A DNA stretch of 64,000 nt from Bradyrhizobium diazoefficiens (GCF_018131015.1 NZ_JAFCJJ010000004.1:1-64000), one strand, 5' to 3'. Positions 43,444 to 53,847 are shown, numbered from the stretch's first letter. Notes: a model not told the origin generated them from the letters alone. Program-made: numbers and translations.

Positions 43444-45333
43444 TCATAACAGCACGATGATCCCTCGTGTGACCAGGCAGTTTAGCACCAGATCAGCCAA
43501 CTGCTCCGGCTCCTGACCAAGTGTCTTCAAATGAACGTCCGGCGCGCTCGGCGCTTCGTACGGCGCATCGATGCCGGTGAAATTTTTAATCTTGCCTGAT
43601 CTCGCTTTGGTGTAGAGTCCCTTCGGATCGCGCCGCACGCATTCGTCGATCGGCGTATCCACAAAGACCTCGATGAATTCGCCGTCGCCCACGAGATCGC
43701 GCACCATGTCCCGCTCGCCCTTGTAGGGGGAGATGAACGAGCAGATCACGATCAGGCCGCTGTCGAGCATCAGTTTCGCGACCTCGCCCGCGCGGCGGAT
43801 GTTTTCCACGCGATCGGCTTCAGTAAAGCCGAGATCTCGATTGAGGCCGTGCCTGAGATTGTCGCCGTCCAAGAGCACGGTGTGATGCGACATCGCAAAC
43901 AGCCTTTGGTCGACGAGGTTGGCGATGGTTGACTTGCCCGCGCCGGAAAGCCCGGTGAACCAGACGATGCAGGGTCTTTGGTGTTTGAGAGCAGCGCGCT
44001 CGGTCTTACCAACCGAAAGCGGCTGCCACGCAATGTTAGCGGCGCGCCGCAAGGGAAAGACGATCATGCCAGCTCCAACAGTCCGGTTGGTGTAGCGGTC
44101 GATCACGATAAAGGAGCCAGTGCGCCGGTTCGCCTCATAGGCATCGAAGGTTGCCGGCAGCGCGACGGCAATATTGCAAAAGCCGATTTCATTGAGGGTC
44201 AAAGTTCGGGCTGCCAGGTGTGCGCCGGTGTTGACATCGATCTTGTATTTGATCGCAGTGATGCTGCCCGACGCGATCGATTGCGTGCCGATCCGGAGGA
44301 CATAGGATCGACCCGGGACCATGGCCTCCTGATCCATCCAGATCACGTGGGCGGCAAACTGGTCAGCGACCTCGGGGCGTTCTGTCGGCTTGGCGAGGAT
44401 GTCTCCGCGGCTAATATCGATCTCGTCAGCCAGCGTAATGGTCACCGCATCGCCGGCTTCGGTGCGCGCAAGCTCGCCATCATATGTCACGATCTGCTTG
44501 ACGCGCGAATGGCGGCCCGATTCCGCAACGATGATTTCATCGCCAACCGCAATGCTGCCGGAGGCGACCGTTCCGGCGTAGCCGCGGAAATCCAGGTTCG
44601 GCCGGTTCACCCATTGCACCGGGAACCGGAACGGCAGGTCGGCCGTCTGGGACTGCACGTCGATGCTTTCAAGATGGTCCAAAAGGCAAGGGCCATGATA
44701 CCAATCGGTGTTGTTGGACTGCCTCGTGACGTTATCGCCGTATCGTGCCGAGATCGGGATAGCCACGATCGACGTGAAGCCGAGGGTTGAGGCGAACGCC
44801 ACATAGTCGCCCGCGATGCGATCGAACACCTCCCTTCCGTAATCGACCAGATCAATCTTGTTCACGGCCACGATCACGTGCCGGATGCCCAAGAGCGAGC
44901 AAATGAAGGAGTGGCGCCTGGTCTGCACCAGCACGCCCTTGCGTGCATCGATCAGGATTACCGCGAGGTGGGCGTTGGACGCGCCGGTCGCCATATTGCG
45001 CGTATATTGTTCGTGGCCGGGAGTATCGGCCACCACGAACGATCGGCGCGGTGTAGTGAAGAAGCGATAGGCGACGTCGATGGTGATGCCCTGTTCGCGT
45101 TCAGCCTCGAGACCATCGACCAGCAGGGCAAAGTCGATTTCATCTCCGGTTGTGCCGTGCTCGACGCTGTCACGCGCGAGCTCTTGCAGTTGATCCTCAT
45201 AGATCAATTTGCTGTCGTGCAGGAGCCGCCCGATCAGCGTCGACTTTCCATCATCTACTGAGCCGCACGTGATAAAGCGCAGCTGATCCTTGCTGTCGGA
45301 GGAGACAAGCCCGCGCAGGGAACCGGCAGCCAT
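43444..45333 (-). CDS. cysN: Bifunctional sulfate adenylyltransferase subunit 1 / adenylylsulfate kinase
   Basis: A protein of 629 residues. N-terminal GTPase domain: CGSVDDGKSTLIGRLLHDSK (G1), VADTPGHEQYTRNM (G3) and AVNKIDLVDYG (G4). C-terminal APS kinase domain: GLSGAGKSTIANLVDQRLFA (P-loop), LDGDNLRHGLNRDLGF and YTKARSGKIKNFTGIDAPYE. It drives APS formation with CysD and phosphorylates APS to PAPS, the sulfuryl donor, as NodQ does. It starts immediately after the cysD stop (TAAATG). PAPS would serve the sulfotransferase domain at 30583-34854. Confidence 0.93.
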   Translation of the reverse strand: MAAGSLRGLVSSDSKDQLRFITCGSVDDGKSTLIGRLLHDSKLIYEDQLQELARDSVEHGTTGDEIDFALLVDGLEAEREQGITIDVAYRFFTTPRRSFVVADTPGHEQYTRNMATGASNAHLAVILIDARKGVLVQTRRHSFICSLLGIRHVIVAVNKIDLVDYGREVFDRIAGDYVAFASTLGFTSIVAIPISARYGDNVTRQSNNTDWYHGPCLLDHLESIDVQSQTADLPFRFPVQWVNRPNLDFRGYAGTVASGSIAVGDEIIVAESGRHSRVKQIVTYDGELARTEAGDAVTITLADEIDISRGDILAKPTERPEVADQFAAHVIWMDQEAMVPGRSYVLRIGTQSIASGSITAIKYKIDVNTGAHLAARTLTLNEIGFCNIAVALPATFDAYEANRRTGSFIVIDRYTNRTVGAGMIVFPLRRAANIAWQPLSVGKTERAALKHQRPCIVWFTGLSGAGKSTIANLVDQRLFAMSHHTVLLDGDNLRHGLNRDLGFTEADRVENIRRAGEVAKLMLDSGLIVICSFISPYKGERDMVRDLVGDGEFIEVFVDTPIDECVRRDPKGLYTKARSGKIKNFTGIDAPYEAPSAPDVHLKTLGQEPEQLADLVLNCLVTRGIIVLL

Positions 45334-46263
45334 TTAGAAGTACCCTTCTCGCTTCTTTTTCTCCATCGATGCCCCCTCATCAGAATCGATAAGCCGCCCC
45401 TGTCGCTCGGAGAATCTTGCAATCAGCATTTCCGCGACGACGTCCTCGATGGTGGCGGCGTCGGACTCGATGGCACCACTCAAGGGATAGCAACCAAGCG
45501 TTCGGAAACGTATCATCTTGAGCTCGGGCATCTCGTTCGGAGCCAAGGGAAGCCGCTCGTCATCGACCATGATCAGCGTGCCGTTGCGATGAACCACCGG
45601 CCGCTCTTTCGCGAAATAGAGCGGAACGATCGGAATCTTCTCCAGCATGATATATTCCCAGACATCAAGCTCCGTCCAATTCGACACGGGAAACACGCGC
45701 ATCGTCTCGCCTTGCCGGATGCGTGTGTTGAAGAGGTTCCACAGCTCCGGCCTCTGGTTGCGCGGGTCCCAGACATGACCGGGCGAACGGAAGGAGAAGA
45801 TGCGCTCCTTCGCCCGGCTCCTTTCCTCATCGCGCCGGGCGCCCCCGAACGCCGCGTCAAAGCCGTAGAGGTCGAGGGCCTGCTTGAGCGCATCGGTCTT
45901 CATCACCTGCGTATGCAGCGCCGATCCGGAAACAATCGGGTTGATGCGGCGCTCGATCCCCTCCTGGTTCACATACACGATCAGATCGATGCCGAGACGC
46001 CTGGCAGTCTGGTCGCGAAAACTGATCATTTCGCGAAACTTCCAAGTAGTATCGACATGCATCAGCGGGAACGGGATCTTTGCCGGATAAAAGGCCTTCT
46101 GCGCAAGGTGCAACATGACGCTCGAATCTTTGCCGATCGAATAGAGCAGCACAGGCTTTCTAAATTCGGCAACCACATCGCGCATGATCTCGATGGACTC
46201 GGCCTCCAACCGCCGGAGATGCCGCGGCAGCCTACGAGCCTCCGGCTTAGTGATGTATTTCAT
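45334..46263 (-). CDS. cysD: Sulfate adenylyltransferase subunit 2
   Basis: About 309 residues; possible starts are ATG 46263, 46272 and 46296. The PP-loop ATP-pyrophosphatase motif [14 protein letters not shown], the [14 protein letters not shown] segment, and [20 protein letters not shown] are CysD/NodP hallmarks; ends [11 protein letters not shown]. With CysN it forms APS from sulfate and ATP. No cysH, cysI or cysC alone is nearby, so the pair is dedicated to PAPS formation for sulfation rather than assimilation. Confidence 0.93.
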   Translation of the reverse strand: MKYITKPEARRLPRHLRRLEAESIEIMRDVVAEFRKPVLLYSIGKDSSVMLHLAQKAFYPAKIPFPLMHVDTTWKFREMISFRDQTARRLGIDLIVYVNQEGIERRINPIVSGSALHTQVMKTDALKQALDLYGFDAAFGGARRDEERSRAKERIFSFRSPGHVWDPRNQRPELWNLFNTRIRQGETMRVFPVSNWTELDVWEYIMLEKIPIVPLYFAKERPVVHRNGTLIMVDDERLPLAPNEMPELKMIRFRTLGCYPLSGAIESDAATIEDVVAEMLIARFSERQGRLIDSDEGASMEKKKREGYF

Positions 46264-47059
46264 TTTGAACATCCTGGTGCGTTCTCCACGCGACAAAGGA
46301 GCCTTTTCGATAGTCTAGCTTGCCCTACTGCAAGGGGCAGCGTCGAGGTCCGTAAGTGCCGCCGCCGGCCAGAAGCACCGCGTGGTCGGCTCCTGTGTCC
46401 CATTCCGTCGTTGCTGCGAGCCGCGGGTGCACGCCGGCCTCCCCTCCGCGATTACAAAAATTTAACCAAAAAAGCCAGATGGCCACACATCGGTGATCCC
46501 ACGGCTTTCGACCCATGCCCTATTCGCGTCGTCGAGATTGAGAGCGGCTCACGACCGCTCGCCGCCCTTCAGGCGGAGCCATGCGCATTTCCAGAGGGCG
46601 CATTTTGCTGAAGGCGAGGGTGCCCTCGCTCGCGCGCGTTTCCAGCTTGTAGGCATTGGTGTGACCCAAATGGAGTTGGTGAAGGGCCGGCGCGCAAACT
46701 GTGCCCGCAACCAGACTGCCACCTTGGACCAGGGCAATGTCGATCGTGAATTCGTCCCGCACAGGTGAGCGGTCCGCTTTGTAGTCAGGGGAGGCACGCA
46801 TTGGCGCAGCATCCATGACATCTCGCCGGCGCGAACGGCAACTAGGCCCGAACGGCCGTGCGAGCCTTTCGAACTCGCAAAGATCAAACTCCTCGCTCAA
46901 TGTACCTTTTATCTCCATACCGTGCGGTAGCAATGATTGGATGCTGAAAAGCGGAAAGTCGCTCATCTGCTGGCTGAAAAAAGCAAAGAATGCACGAATT
47001 TTTGCTTCCGTGTTTTTCACGCTGGATGATCTGCCAACAACTTGCAAAAGACAATCGGT
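46264..47059. other. 796-base gap upstream of cysD
   Basis: No supported gene. A minus-strand frame (46520-47047) has no recognisable domain and ends in repetitive Arg/Ser. The cysD promoter should lie near 46300-46450. Confidence 0.3.
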
Positions 47060-47248
47060 GCAGCACTTCGTCGGTTAAGCGATTTCCCGCGTGGGTTGAT
47101 CCTTTTATATCAGCAGGTGAACGGTTTTTGTGCCGAGCTGCCAGGGGTATCGCCCAAAACTGACCGTTGAGCACCGCGCCTAAACGAATGCCTCCTTGCT
47201 CCAACGCCGAGCCATGGCGCAGCGAGCGAAATCAAGAATGCAATTGAG
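47060..47248 (-). repeat. Arm of a ~190-base inverted repeat
   Basis: Closely similar to the reverse complement of 50165-50353, including the shared stretch GGAGCAAGGAGGCATTCGTT. The copies flank the IS3 remnant and the O-antigen ligase. Confidence 0.65.
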
Positions 47249-47272
47249 CGGCTGTATGAGTTGCCGCCAGTT

Positions 47273-48471
47273 TGATGGACACCCGGTTAACCTAATCCCA
47301 CCTGCGCTCGAACTCAACCGGGCTGAGATAGCCGATAGTCGAGTGCCTGCGGGTCGTGTTGTAAAATCTCTTGATGTAGTCGAACACATCAGCGCGTGCC
47401 TCGTCTCTGCTACTGTAGGTTTTGCTTCCCGTCCGCTCGGTCTTGAGCGTGGAGAAGAAGCTCTCCATCTCCGCGTTGTCCCAGACATTGCCCGAGCGGC
47501 TCATGCTGCAGACGATGCCGTGGTCGGCCATCAGGCGCTGGATCTGATCCCTCGTATACTGACTGCCCTGATCGGAATGATGCAACAGCGCATCCGGCTC
47601 GCCGCGTCGCCAGACGGTCATCAACAAGGCGTCCGTCACCAGCTGTGCCGTCATGGCGGCACTCATCGACCAGCCCACCAACCAGCGCGATCACCACGGC
47701 CACGTAGAGCCAGCCTTCGGCGGTCCAGAGAAGGTGGAGTCGGCGATCCACTTCTGGTTCGGCCGCTCGGCAGCAAACTGCCGGTCCAGCAGGTTCGCTG
47801 GCACGCTGTCGAGCCGCCGATCGCCACCGTCCTTCGGCAGGCGTCGCCGGCGTGGCCGGGCCCGCAAGCCCTGCAGCCGCATCAGTCGTTCGATCCGATG
47901 GAGACCGCAGTCAGCTCCGTCGGCGAGCACTCCCCATACCCGACGCGCGCCATAGGTGCGGTCGCTCGCCTGGAAGCTGGCCTTGACCTTGCCGCCGAGC
48001 TCTTCGTCGCTGCGAGATCCGGCGCCGGGAGAGGGGTTCAGCCAGGCATGGAAGCCCGACCGTGACACGCCAAGCGATTCGCATGGCCGCGCCGCCGGCC
48101 AGATCGCCCGGTGCTTCGCGATGAAGACGAACTTCATATCGCTTCTTTCGCGAAGAAGGCTGCGGCCTTTTTAGGATATCCCGCTCGGCCTTCAACCTGG
48201 AAACCTCACGGCGCAGCCGCGTGATCTCCTGCTGCTCCGCCTTCATCTGCCCATGGTCGGGAAAGGCCTGCCCCGGGTCGGAGCCGAACTCCTTCATCCA
48301 TTTTCGCAGAACGTTCTCGTGAACGTCCAGGTCGCGGCTGGCCTGCGCCACCGACACCGCGCGTTCTCTGACCAGCTTGACCGCCTCGACGACCTTGAAC
48401 TCGCGACTGAACTTCCGCTTCTTCATCGCCGACCTCCGGCTCGATAAAACACCTAATCTCGGTGTCCATCA
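47273..48471 (-). mobile_element. IS3-family insertion sequence, inactive
   Basis: About 1.2 kb with inverted ends TTTGATGGACACC at 47271 and its reverse complement at 48461-48473, and IS3-type orfA/orfB on the minus strand. No short direct repeat is evident beside the ends. The left end abuts the inverted-repeat arm at 47060-47248. Confidence 0.8.
47292..48426 (-). pseudogene. IS3 transposase orfA/orfB, frameshifted
   Basis: orfA: MKKRKFSREFKVVEAVKLVR with an HTH and leucine-zipper-like ITRLRREVSRLKAERDIL; it leaves frame at an A-run (CCTAAAAAGG), the expected continuation being KKAAAFFAKEAI. orfB begins at the ATG at 48137 and reads through YGARRVWGVLADGADCGLHR to NQKWIAD, then shifts; it resumes as WLYVAVVIALVGG and later HHSDQGSQYTRDQIQRLM and WDNAEMESFFSTLKTERTGS with the DDE Asp and Glu. 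At least two indels break the catalytic core. Confidence 0.8.
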
Positions 48472-48494
48472 AACCGGCAGCAGCTCAGAGATCC

Positions 48495-49937
48495 TCAGCG
48501 AGCGGTAGAGGGTCGATGTGGTCGTTCAAACACCTGGAGCGCAGGCGCCTCGGGCCTCTGGAAATCGATAGCCTGCCGAATCCGTAGAAGTTCGCCCCCA
48601 GCAATTCCCACAGCCAATACGTAGAGCCAACCTTCGTAAAAATCTGCAAGGTGGGAGTTGAATATCGAGCTTGCGACGTTCTGTAGTGTCGCGAGCATTC
48701 CTATCCACGCAACCAGTTCATCGCCGCGGAACAAGCGAACGTGCGCTATCCACATGGCCCAGATGGCGATGACTCCGAGAACACCCCATTGCACGGCTGC
48801 TGCGAGCGTCTGGTTGTGAGGATTAGCCACGACGAGAGCAGATAGCCCGGTTCGCCCAACCGCGTCGACTTCGAAGAGATGTCTAACCGAGCCCGTTCCA
48901 TGTCCTAAGAGCGGTGCAGCCTCAAAGAAGTTGAATGATTTGCGCCAAAACTCAAGTCTCATCGCTACGGAGGGCGGCTTCTCTCCAATGGGCGCGTCTG
49001 GCTGATAAGCACTAGCTTCTGTGAAAATGGCGGACACCTTTCGTTGCAGGATCGGAGACGCGCTCCACAATCCGACGCAGACAAGCCCCAATCCGACCAA
49101 CCCAAGCAACACCTTAGTTCCGCGTAGGTAACGTACCATCAGCAGTATAAACATCAATGGTGCATAAATGAAGGCTGTCCGAGCGACATTGATGAAAACA
49201 AGGTTCGCGAGGAATGCACAAGAAAATGTTCCAAGCAGCGCGGCTAAATAGTATTTCAGCCGCGCTGCTGCTTCGAGGGCAAAAGCCGCGAGTGCGATCG
49301 CAACGAACACGAAACCTTGACTTTGGTCGATATAATTCTTTACCGGAATGCCCGGTTGATCGAGCCTAGTCGTGATCGCGAGCTGCGGGTATGCAGACAC
49401 TAGAAACGAATGGACCACCAGAACGACACTAGAGGCTATGAATGCCGTGAAGATCCATTTCGCTCGTTGCGAAGACTGATAGTGAACAAGCAAGAGAGGC
49501 AGCAACAAGAACTTGGCCATTTTGCCGACACCCGTCATACGTTCGGGCCAGGATACACCATCGGCCCATGTTGTGCCGATCCCTGCGAGCAACAGGACTG
49601 CGAGCGGAAGCATGCTGGCAGGTCGCTTGAGGCTGGTAAGGAGTAGCTCCATTCGAACAATCGGCAAGATGCAAAGCGCGACGACGATACCCAAAATGCC
49701 GGTTGCACTAGTCGACCAGGGTAGCGCTACCGCAAGCAACATTATAACGGCGTCGACATTTCGCACTCTTGCCCCGTGCGCGCGAGCAGTGTCCGGACCA
49801 TTCCACGTCGTGCAGGAAAGTGAGACCTCTGTTCCAAGCCAACGCGCAGTGTCGGCAATGGACCCTCTTAAATTCATCAGATTAGCAACAAGCTTAGACG
49901 CGCGAAGTTTGGACATGTGATCTTTCCAGTCGGGCAT
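48495..49937 (-). CDS. O-antigen ligase / polymerase family membrane protein
   Basis: A protein of 480 residues with about 12 hydrophobic segments. The loop between helices in the C-terminal half has GHGTGSVRHLFEV and ANPHNQTLAAAVQWGVLG, the Wzy_C/WaaL signature in which the His of PHN is catalytic. Members join or polymerise lipid-linked O-antigen. The N-terminal 60 residues look extra; an internal ATG at 49916 is possible. It sits between the IS3 remnant and an inverted-repeat arm, so it may have been moved here. Confidence 0.85.
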   Translation of the reverse strand: MPDWKDHMSKLRASKLVANLMNLRGSIADTARWLGTEVSLSCTTWNGPDTARAHGARVRNVDAVIMLLAVALPWSTSATGILGIVVALCILPIVRMELLLTSLKRPASMLPLAVLLLAGIGTTWADGVSWPERMTGVGKMAKFLLLPLLLVHYQSSQRAKWIFTAFIASSVVLVVHSFLVSAYPQLAITTRLDQPGIPVKNYIDQSQGFVFVAIALAAFALEAAARLKYYLAALLGTFSCAFLANLVFINVARTAFIYAPLMFILLMVRYLRGTKVLLGLVGLGLVCVGLWSASPILQRKVSAIFTEASAYQPDAPIGEKPPSVAMRLEFWRKSFNFFEAAPLLGHGTGSVRHLFEVDAVGRTGLSALVVANPHNQTLAAAVQWGVLGVIAIWAMWIAHVRLFRGDELVAWIGMLATLQNVASSIFNSHLADFYEGWLYVLAVGIAGGELLRIRQAIDFQRPEAPALQVFERPHRPSTAR

Positions 49938-50164
49938 CCTTCGAGAGTAATTGGGGATCAGGAAGCTCTAGCAGAGTGACCCTAGCTGAGAGGGCGGCAA
50001 GGTCAATTAGCTGATCGGTGAGCCGGGCGAGCGGTTGCTGGCCGCCGACCTACGCATAGTGATCTCAACAGTTGGGACCAACACGCAGAACAACCTGATC
50101 GCGTTATCCACCGAAGACAGGTATGGGGCTTGCATCGAGCCGATGTTTGAACTCCTCGTGCATC

Positions 50165-50353
50165 CGCTCAGATGCATTCGTGATTTCGCTCGCCGCCATG
50201 GCTCGGCGTTGGAGCAAGGAGGCATTCGTTTAGGCGCGGTGCTCAACGGTCAGTTTTGGACGATACGGCTGGCAGCTCGGCACAAAACCGTTCACCAGCT
50301 CATGTGAAGGAATCAACCTACGCGAGAAATCGCTTTACCCGACGAAGTGCTGC
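50165..50353 (+). repeat. Second arm of the ~190-base inverted repeat
   Basis: Reverse complement of 47060-47248 at high similarity. It lies in the gap 49938-50385, in which I see no gene. Confidence 0.65.
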
Positions 50354-50385
50354 AACGGTTGGCCGTGCGGTCCGCGAAGAGCTAG

Positions 50386-51537
50386 TCACGGCGGAGCGCT
50401 CAACTTTGAGGAATGGGCTCCATTCGGACCTGCGTGGTTAGCGATTTCGCGGATGAGACTGGCTGCCCACAAATTGTTGGCTTCGAGGAGCGGTGCGATC
50501 CGCATGTCGGCCCACCAAGCCTTCTCGTTACCGTGGCGATGCAGAGCCTGGTGATGGGTACGGCACAGAGGGACGGTGAACTCATCGCTGACCTTACGGC
50601 CCAGAGCTCGTGGTTGGGCGAATTTCAGGTGGTGCGCATCCGATGGCGCCTGTTTACAGATGAGGCACGGTTGTCCCCGCACAAAGATCAGGTGGGCTTT
50701 GCTACGTTTGCGGGAAGATTCTTTCGGGAAGGCGAGTTCGGACTGTGTGCTTGCAACGGCGTTCGAACGCGGCGGGGCGGAAACGCCTTGGTCGATGTCT
50801 GGCGATAACCGCTGTCCGGCCAAAACGACCTCGGTATAAGCTTCTTCTTCGAACCTCTTCCGGTAAGCGGCCTCGACTGCCTGGGCATCTGCCTCTAGCA
50901 GGGTATTCTTGAGCGGGAGGCTGACCTTGGTCCAGGCCAGCAGGTCCGCGCTCTCTGGCAGGCCAGCGAGCTGGGCAAGGAGCCGATCCCGCAAATCCGC
51001 CGATGGTTGTGGACCCAGCACCGCCGGCCCGTTCAAAACGCCGTCGGTAGGCTTGGATGTCGGTCCCGGTGGACGTATTTGCGGCTCCGGAGGAGAGGCA
51101 GGCCCAGCCACCAAATCCGGCGCGTCCAGATCGTCCTCTCCGGCGATTCCAACGAGAGCAAACAGCGCGTAACGCCGGGCATAGGTCAGGGCCGCCCCCA
51201 TCCGGTGCGGGAACTCGACATCCTTCGCCGGGCAGACCGGCAAATCGGAGGAGATCCATTCGCCTGACGAGTGGGCGAGCAGCGTGGTGAGTCGGATCTG
51301 ACCGGTGGCAGGCTCGACCCGAGTAGTCTGGACCGTCGCAATCTCCTGGTGGCTTAGGGATTTGCGGACGATGTCCAGCCCGCTGGCGAGCGACGCATAG
51401 CGGAAGGTGCGGTCCTCCTCACGCGGGAAGGGCGAGCGGATGACGGCGGTCAACGTTTTCTCGGGATTGCTCAGTTCGGCCTGAGCACGGGCCAGGGCGG
51501 CGGCAATCGCCCCTATTTGTTCACTGGATTGGTGCAT
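50386..51537 (-). CDS. ERF-family ssDNA annealing protein fused to a C-terminal HNH-like domain (copy 1)
   Basis: A protein of 383 residues. Residues 1-145 are an ERF single-strand annealing domain ([20 protein letters not shown], then [20 protein letters not shown], then GEDDLDAP). Residues about 145-270 are a Pro/Ala linker and helical segment. Residues about 285-345 are an HNH/DUF968-like zinc domain: C291-x2-C294, HH302-303, D318, C325, HH328-329 and H333. The ATG overlaps the exonuclease gene by 17 bases. A near-copy lies at 56268-57458. It would anneal resected DNA at breaks; the HNH part may add nuclease activity. Confidence 0.85.
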   Translation of the reverse strand: MHQSSEQIGAIAAALARAQAELSNPEKTLTAVIRSPFPREEDRTFRYASLASGLDIVRKSLSHQEIATVQTTRVEPATGQIRLTTLLAHSSGEWISSDLPVCPAKDVEFPHRMGAALTYARRYALFALVGIAGEDDLDAPDLVAGPASPPEPQIRPPGPTSKPTDGVLNGPAVLGPQPSADLRDRLLAQLAGLPESADLLAWTKVSLPLKNTLLEADAQAVEAAYRKRFEEEAYTEVVLAGQRLSPDIDQGVSAPPRSNAVASTQSELAFPKESSRKRSKAHLIFVRGQPCLICKQAPSDAHHLKFAQPRALGRKVSDEFTVPLCRTHHQALHRHGNEKAWWADMRIAPLLEANNLWAASLIREIANHAGPNGAHSSKLSAPP

Positions 51538-52345
51538 GATCGCTCTCCATCGACAATGCATCAAAGCTGATGGCGCCCGACTTGGATCGCTTGGCCCGGA
51601 TGCCGTGGCCGGTCGCCTCCCTGGCATCCTCAGGCACAAGTTTTTTCAGCTCTGCCTTGGCGATCTCGTGGTCTCCATGAGCCATCCGGGTGCGGAGATA
51701 TGTCGTTGCAAGCTCTGCCCAAGAATTCGATGAGGCCATGTCCACCACCTTGATGGCTTCCAGTCGCGGCCGCGGCGCCTCAATTCCAAACAGGGCTGGA
51801 GGCTCGCCGGTCTGCACGCAGCGCCAGAACTTTTTCTCGGCCGTCAGCAAGAGGTGCTGGTAAAGTGGATCGGCATGAATGGTGATTTCGACCCATTTGC
51901 CACCTCCGGTGATGATCGAGAGCACGGCCGAACGTGCGGAAATCACCCACATATTATGCTGCAGCTGGGCCATGTGTTTGTCGGCAGCTGCTTCTTCTGA
52001 AAAATTCCATGGCAGCATGAACTTGGCCTCATACACCGCACCGGTCTGCTGAACGCGACCGTCCAGCGTTGCTCCCATCCATTTGTGAACCGGGTGCCGG
52101 ACTTTGCACTGGACGTCCTCGATGGTGTTGCCAGTGGTGCGCTCGTACCAGGTTCGGTTGAGGTCCTCTGTGATGCTGCCGAGCTGGACGATCAACTCTC
52201 CGCTCAGGTCTTGCGGTTCGGCTTCCCCGCGCTTCTCGCGCCAAAGCCTGATGAGCTTCTCTTGGTTGTCTCCCATGATGATCCGTGCGTCGGATCCGCC
52301 GATGAAACCAGTTCGCGCGTTCGATTGCTCAGGCTGATTAACCAT
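51521..52345 (-). CDS. YqaJ-type exonuclease (lambda Exo/RecE-like PD-(D/E)XK nuclease, copy 1)
   Basis: A protein of 274 residues from ATG 52345 (GGAG upstream; the frame is open to 52360). Motifs: [29 protein letters not shown] (Glu60), GATLDGRV (Asp95) and YEAKF (Glu106, Lys108), the catalytic acidic residues and lysine. Such enzymes resect DNA ends to leave a 3' strand for the annealing protein, as Red-alpha does for Red-beta. It is transcribed before the ERF gene on the minus strand and divergently from the XRE regulator. Confidence 0.85.
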   Translation of the reverse strand: MVNQPEQSNARTGFIGGSDARIIMGDNQEKLIRLWREKRGEAEPQDLSGELIVQLGSITEDLNRTWYERTTGNTIEDVQCKVRHPVHKWMGATLDGRVQQTGAVYEAKFMLPWNFSEEAAADKHMAQLQHNMWVISARSAVLSIITGGGKWVEITIHADPLYQHLLLTAEKKFWRCVQTGEPPALFGIEAPRPRLEAIKVVDMASSNSWAELATTYLRTRMAHGDHEIAKAELKKLVPEDAREATGHGIRAKRSKSGAISFDALSMESDHAPIQ

Positions 52346-52441
52346 TTTAATCATCTCCATCTAAAAACAACATATTTGACTATAATGAATATTTTGGACG
52401 AATCAATCGTTTTCGACATATTGTGTGGGGAGTGGTTTGAA
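52346..52441. promoter_or_regulatory. Divergent promoter/operator region, copy 1
   Basis: AT-rich gap of 96 bases between the exonuclease and XRE genes. It contains AACATATTTGAC and ACATATTGTG, and GATTAA-CCATT-TTAATC overlaps the exonuclease start (52336-52352). GGGGAG precedes the XRE ATG. Confidence 0.4.
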
Positions 52442-52678
52442 ATGATTTCTCCAATGCAGTGTCGTGCCGCGCGTGGTCTCCTGGACTGGAGCCAGCAGGA
52501 TCTTGCCGATCGCGCCAAGGTGGGGATCGTGACTGTTAGACAGCTTGAGGCCGGGAGCAATGAACCTCGGCGTTCGACCCTTCAGGTCGTACAGATGGCT
52601 TTCGAGGCTGCGGGAGTGGAATTCATCGAGGAGAATGGAGGAGGTCAGGGCGTTCGACTGCGAAAGCCCATACGATAA
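52442..52678 (+). CDS. Small XRE-family HTH regulator (copy 1)
   Basis: A protein of 78 residues: MISPMQCRAARGLLDWSQQD begins the Cro/CI helix-turn-helix (QDLADRAKVGIVTVRQLEAG), then AFEAAGVEFIEENGGGQGVR, a tail typical of a small rhizobial XRE group. It is divergent from the exonuclease-ERF operon and probably represses it. The paralogue at 58432-58671 has the same layout. Confidence 0.8.
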   Translation: MISPMQCRAARGLLDWSQQDLADRAKVGIVTVRQLEAGSNEPRRSTLQVVQMAFEAAGVEFIEENGGGQGVRLRKPIR

Positions 52679-52733
52679 CTCTGTTTGGTCTAATACCGCG
52701 TCCTAAGATCGTTGTTGCTGGGGGATCGTTATT

Positions 52734-52938
52734 TCAAAGGCTTTTCTTCCCTTGGGTAGCGGTAGCGTTTACCCGCGTGCCCGCGTTTGCGAATAGCTCC
52801 GTAATCGGGGCCTTCACTGCTCTTGCCAGCTTCTCCAGGACCGCAATCGTTGGATCCCAAGCCCACCTCAAGGCGGCTGACGCATGTCCGGTCCCTCCAA
52901 CAACGATAGACCGCGAAAGCGAAGGACTGCTCGTTCAA
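52734..52938 (-). pseudogene. XRE-family regulator, frameshifted
   Basis: One frame reads MNEQSFAFAV and CVSRLEVGLG; a single shift then gives WDPTIAVLEKLARAVKAPIT and ELFANAGTRVNATATQGKKS, ending in a stop at 52734. The two parts together make a normal HTH end, so this is a broken regulator. Not similar enough to the copy 1 regulator to be the same gene. Confidence 0.55.
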
Positions 52939-53049
52939 TTACCGCGATGCATGTGATGGTGTCTGTACGCATAAGGCGACGGCACCGGGCAAAGGCCCTT
53001 TTTGGGCGGAAGGCTGATCGCGCTTAAGCGGCGTGAGCGACGTTTGAGG

Positions 53050-53163
53050 CTACCAATTCCAAGGCAGCAGTTCGTCAATACGCTTGGCAGGGTGATCCGG
53101 TAGGCGCGCCAGCACGTCGGCAAACCAAGCCCGCAGGTCGATGTTGTTGAGCTTGCTGTGGCC
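53050..53163 (-). pseudogene. IS66-family transposase (TnpC) C-terminal fragment
   Basis: The frame reads SKLNNIDLRAWFADVLARLP, then DHPAKRIDELLPWNW and a stop, matching the end of IS66 TnpC proteins. The remainder of the element is absent. Confidence 0.65.
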
Positions 53164-53364
53164 CTTGCCGATGCAACTTCCCTTGCGAGTTTGGTGCGTA
53201 ATCATGTCGTGGGACCGGCTTTCTCTTGTGAGGCCTCCTCCGTCTTCCATGCGCCGGTGGCCGCCATCCTAAAGAGACATAACACGTCGCCGGAATACCT
53301 GGAGAGAGCCTACGTCTCGCCAGCCGTTCGCGTTCGGTTTACGAGGAATTTCAGAAGCGGGACC

Positions 53365-53847
53365 TTAGCACCCCTGGGCAAAGGTAGGGGGTACATAGTT
53401 ATTTCCGACAGTCTGAGCCAAAGTCCGCATCCCATCGCACTGGCCCAACAAATTAATCATCGCTCCTGGATCGAGTCGATTGTCATGGGCCCATCCCTCG
53501 AACAGATCACCCAGTGAAACCATGTCCGCGCCCGATAGGACATCGATAGTTAGTGCGGGAGGCGTAGCATAGTAATGACGAACCGACTCTGCGTCGGAAG
53601 CACTGATCGGACAGCTGAAGGGTTTTCTCTCGCGGACAGACTGCTGGATGTGAGGATTCAGCCCCCTTATGCGCCGCGATTTTTCGGCTTCGATCTCTAG
53701 CCTCGCCTTATCAAGCAGGCCATTCATCTGCGATCGTAGACTTTCCTTCGTGCCGCGATCCCCTACTCGACAGACGGCGACCAATGCCGCGTACCGGCTC
53801 GCGCAAACAAGAATTTGGCAGTCAGATCCGGGAAAAGGGCTTGACAT
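53365..53847 (-). CDS. Hypothetical protein
   Basis: About 160 residues from the ATG at 53847 (the frame is open to 53994). No domain recognised; a helical centre with KARLEIEAEKSRRIRGLNPH and C-terminal LTIDVLSGADMVSLGDLFEG. No signal peptide or membrane segment. It is divergent from the ABC permease gene by 185 bases. It could be a degenerate part of mobile DNA. Confidence 0.4.
   Translation of the reverse strand: MSSPFPGSDCQILVCASRYAALVAVCRVGDRGTKESLRSQMNGLLDKARLEIEAEKSRRIRGLNPHIQQSVRERKPFSCPISASDAESVRHYYATPPALTIDVLSGADMVSLGDLFEGWAHDNRLDPGAMINLLGQCDGMRTLAQTVGNNYVPPTFAQGC

Noticed and set aside
46520..47047. Hypothetical gene upstream of cysD
   Set aside because: No family features, no convincing ribosome site, and its end is low complexity.
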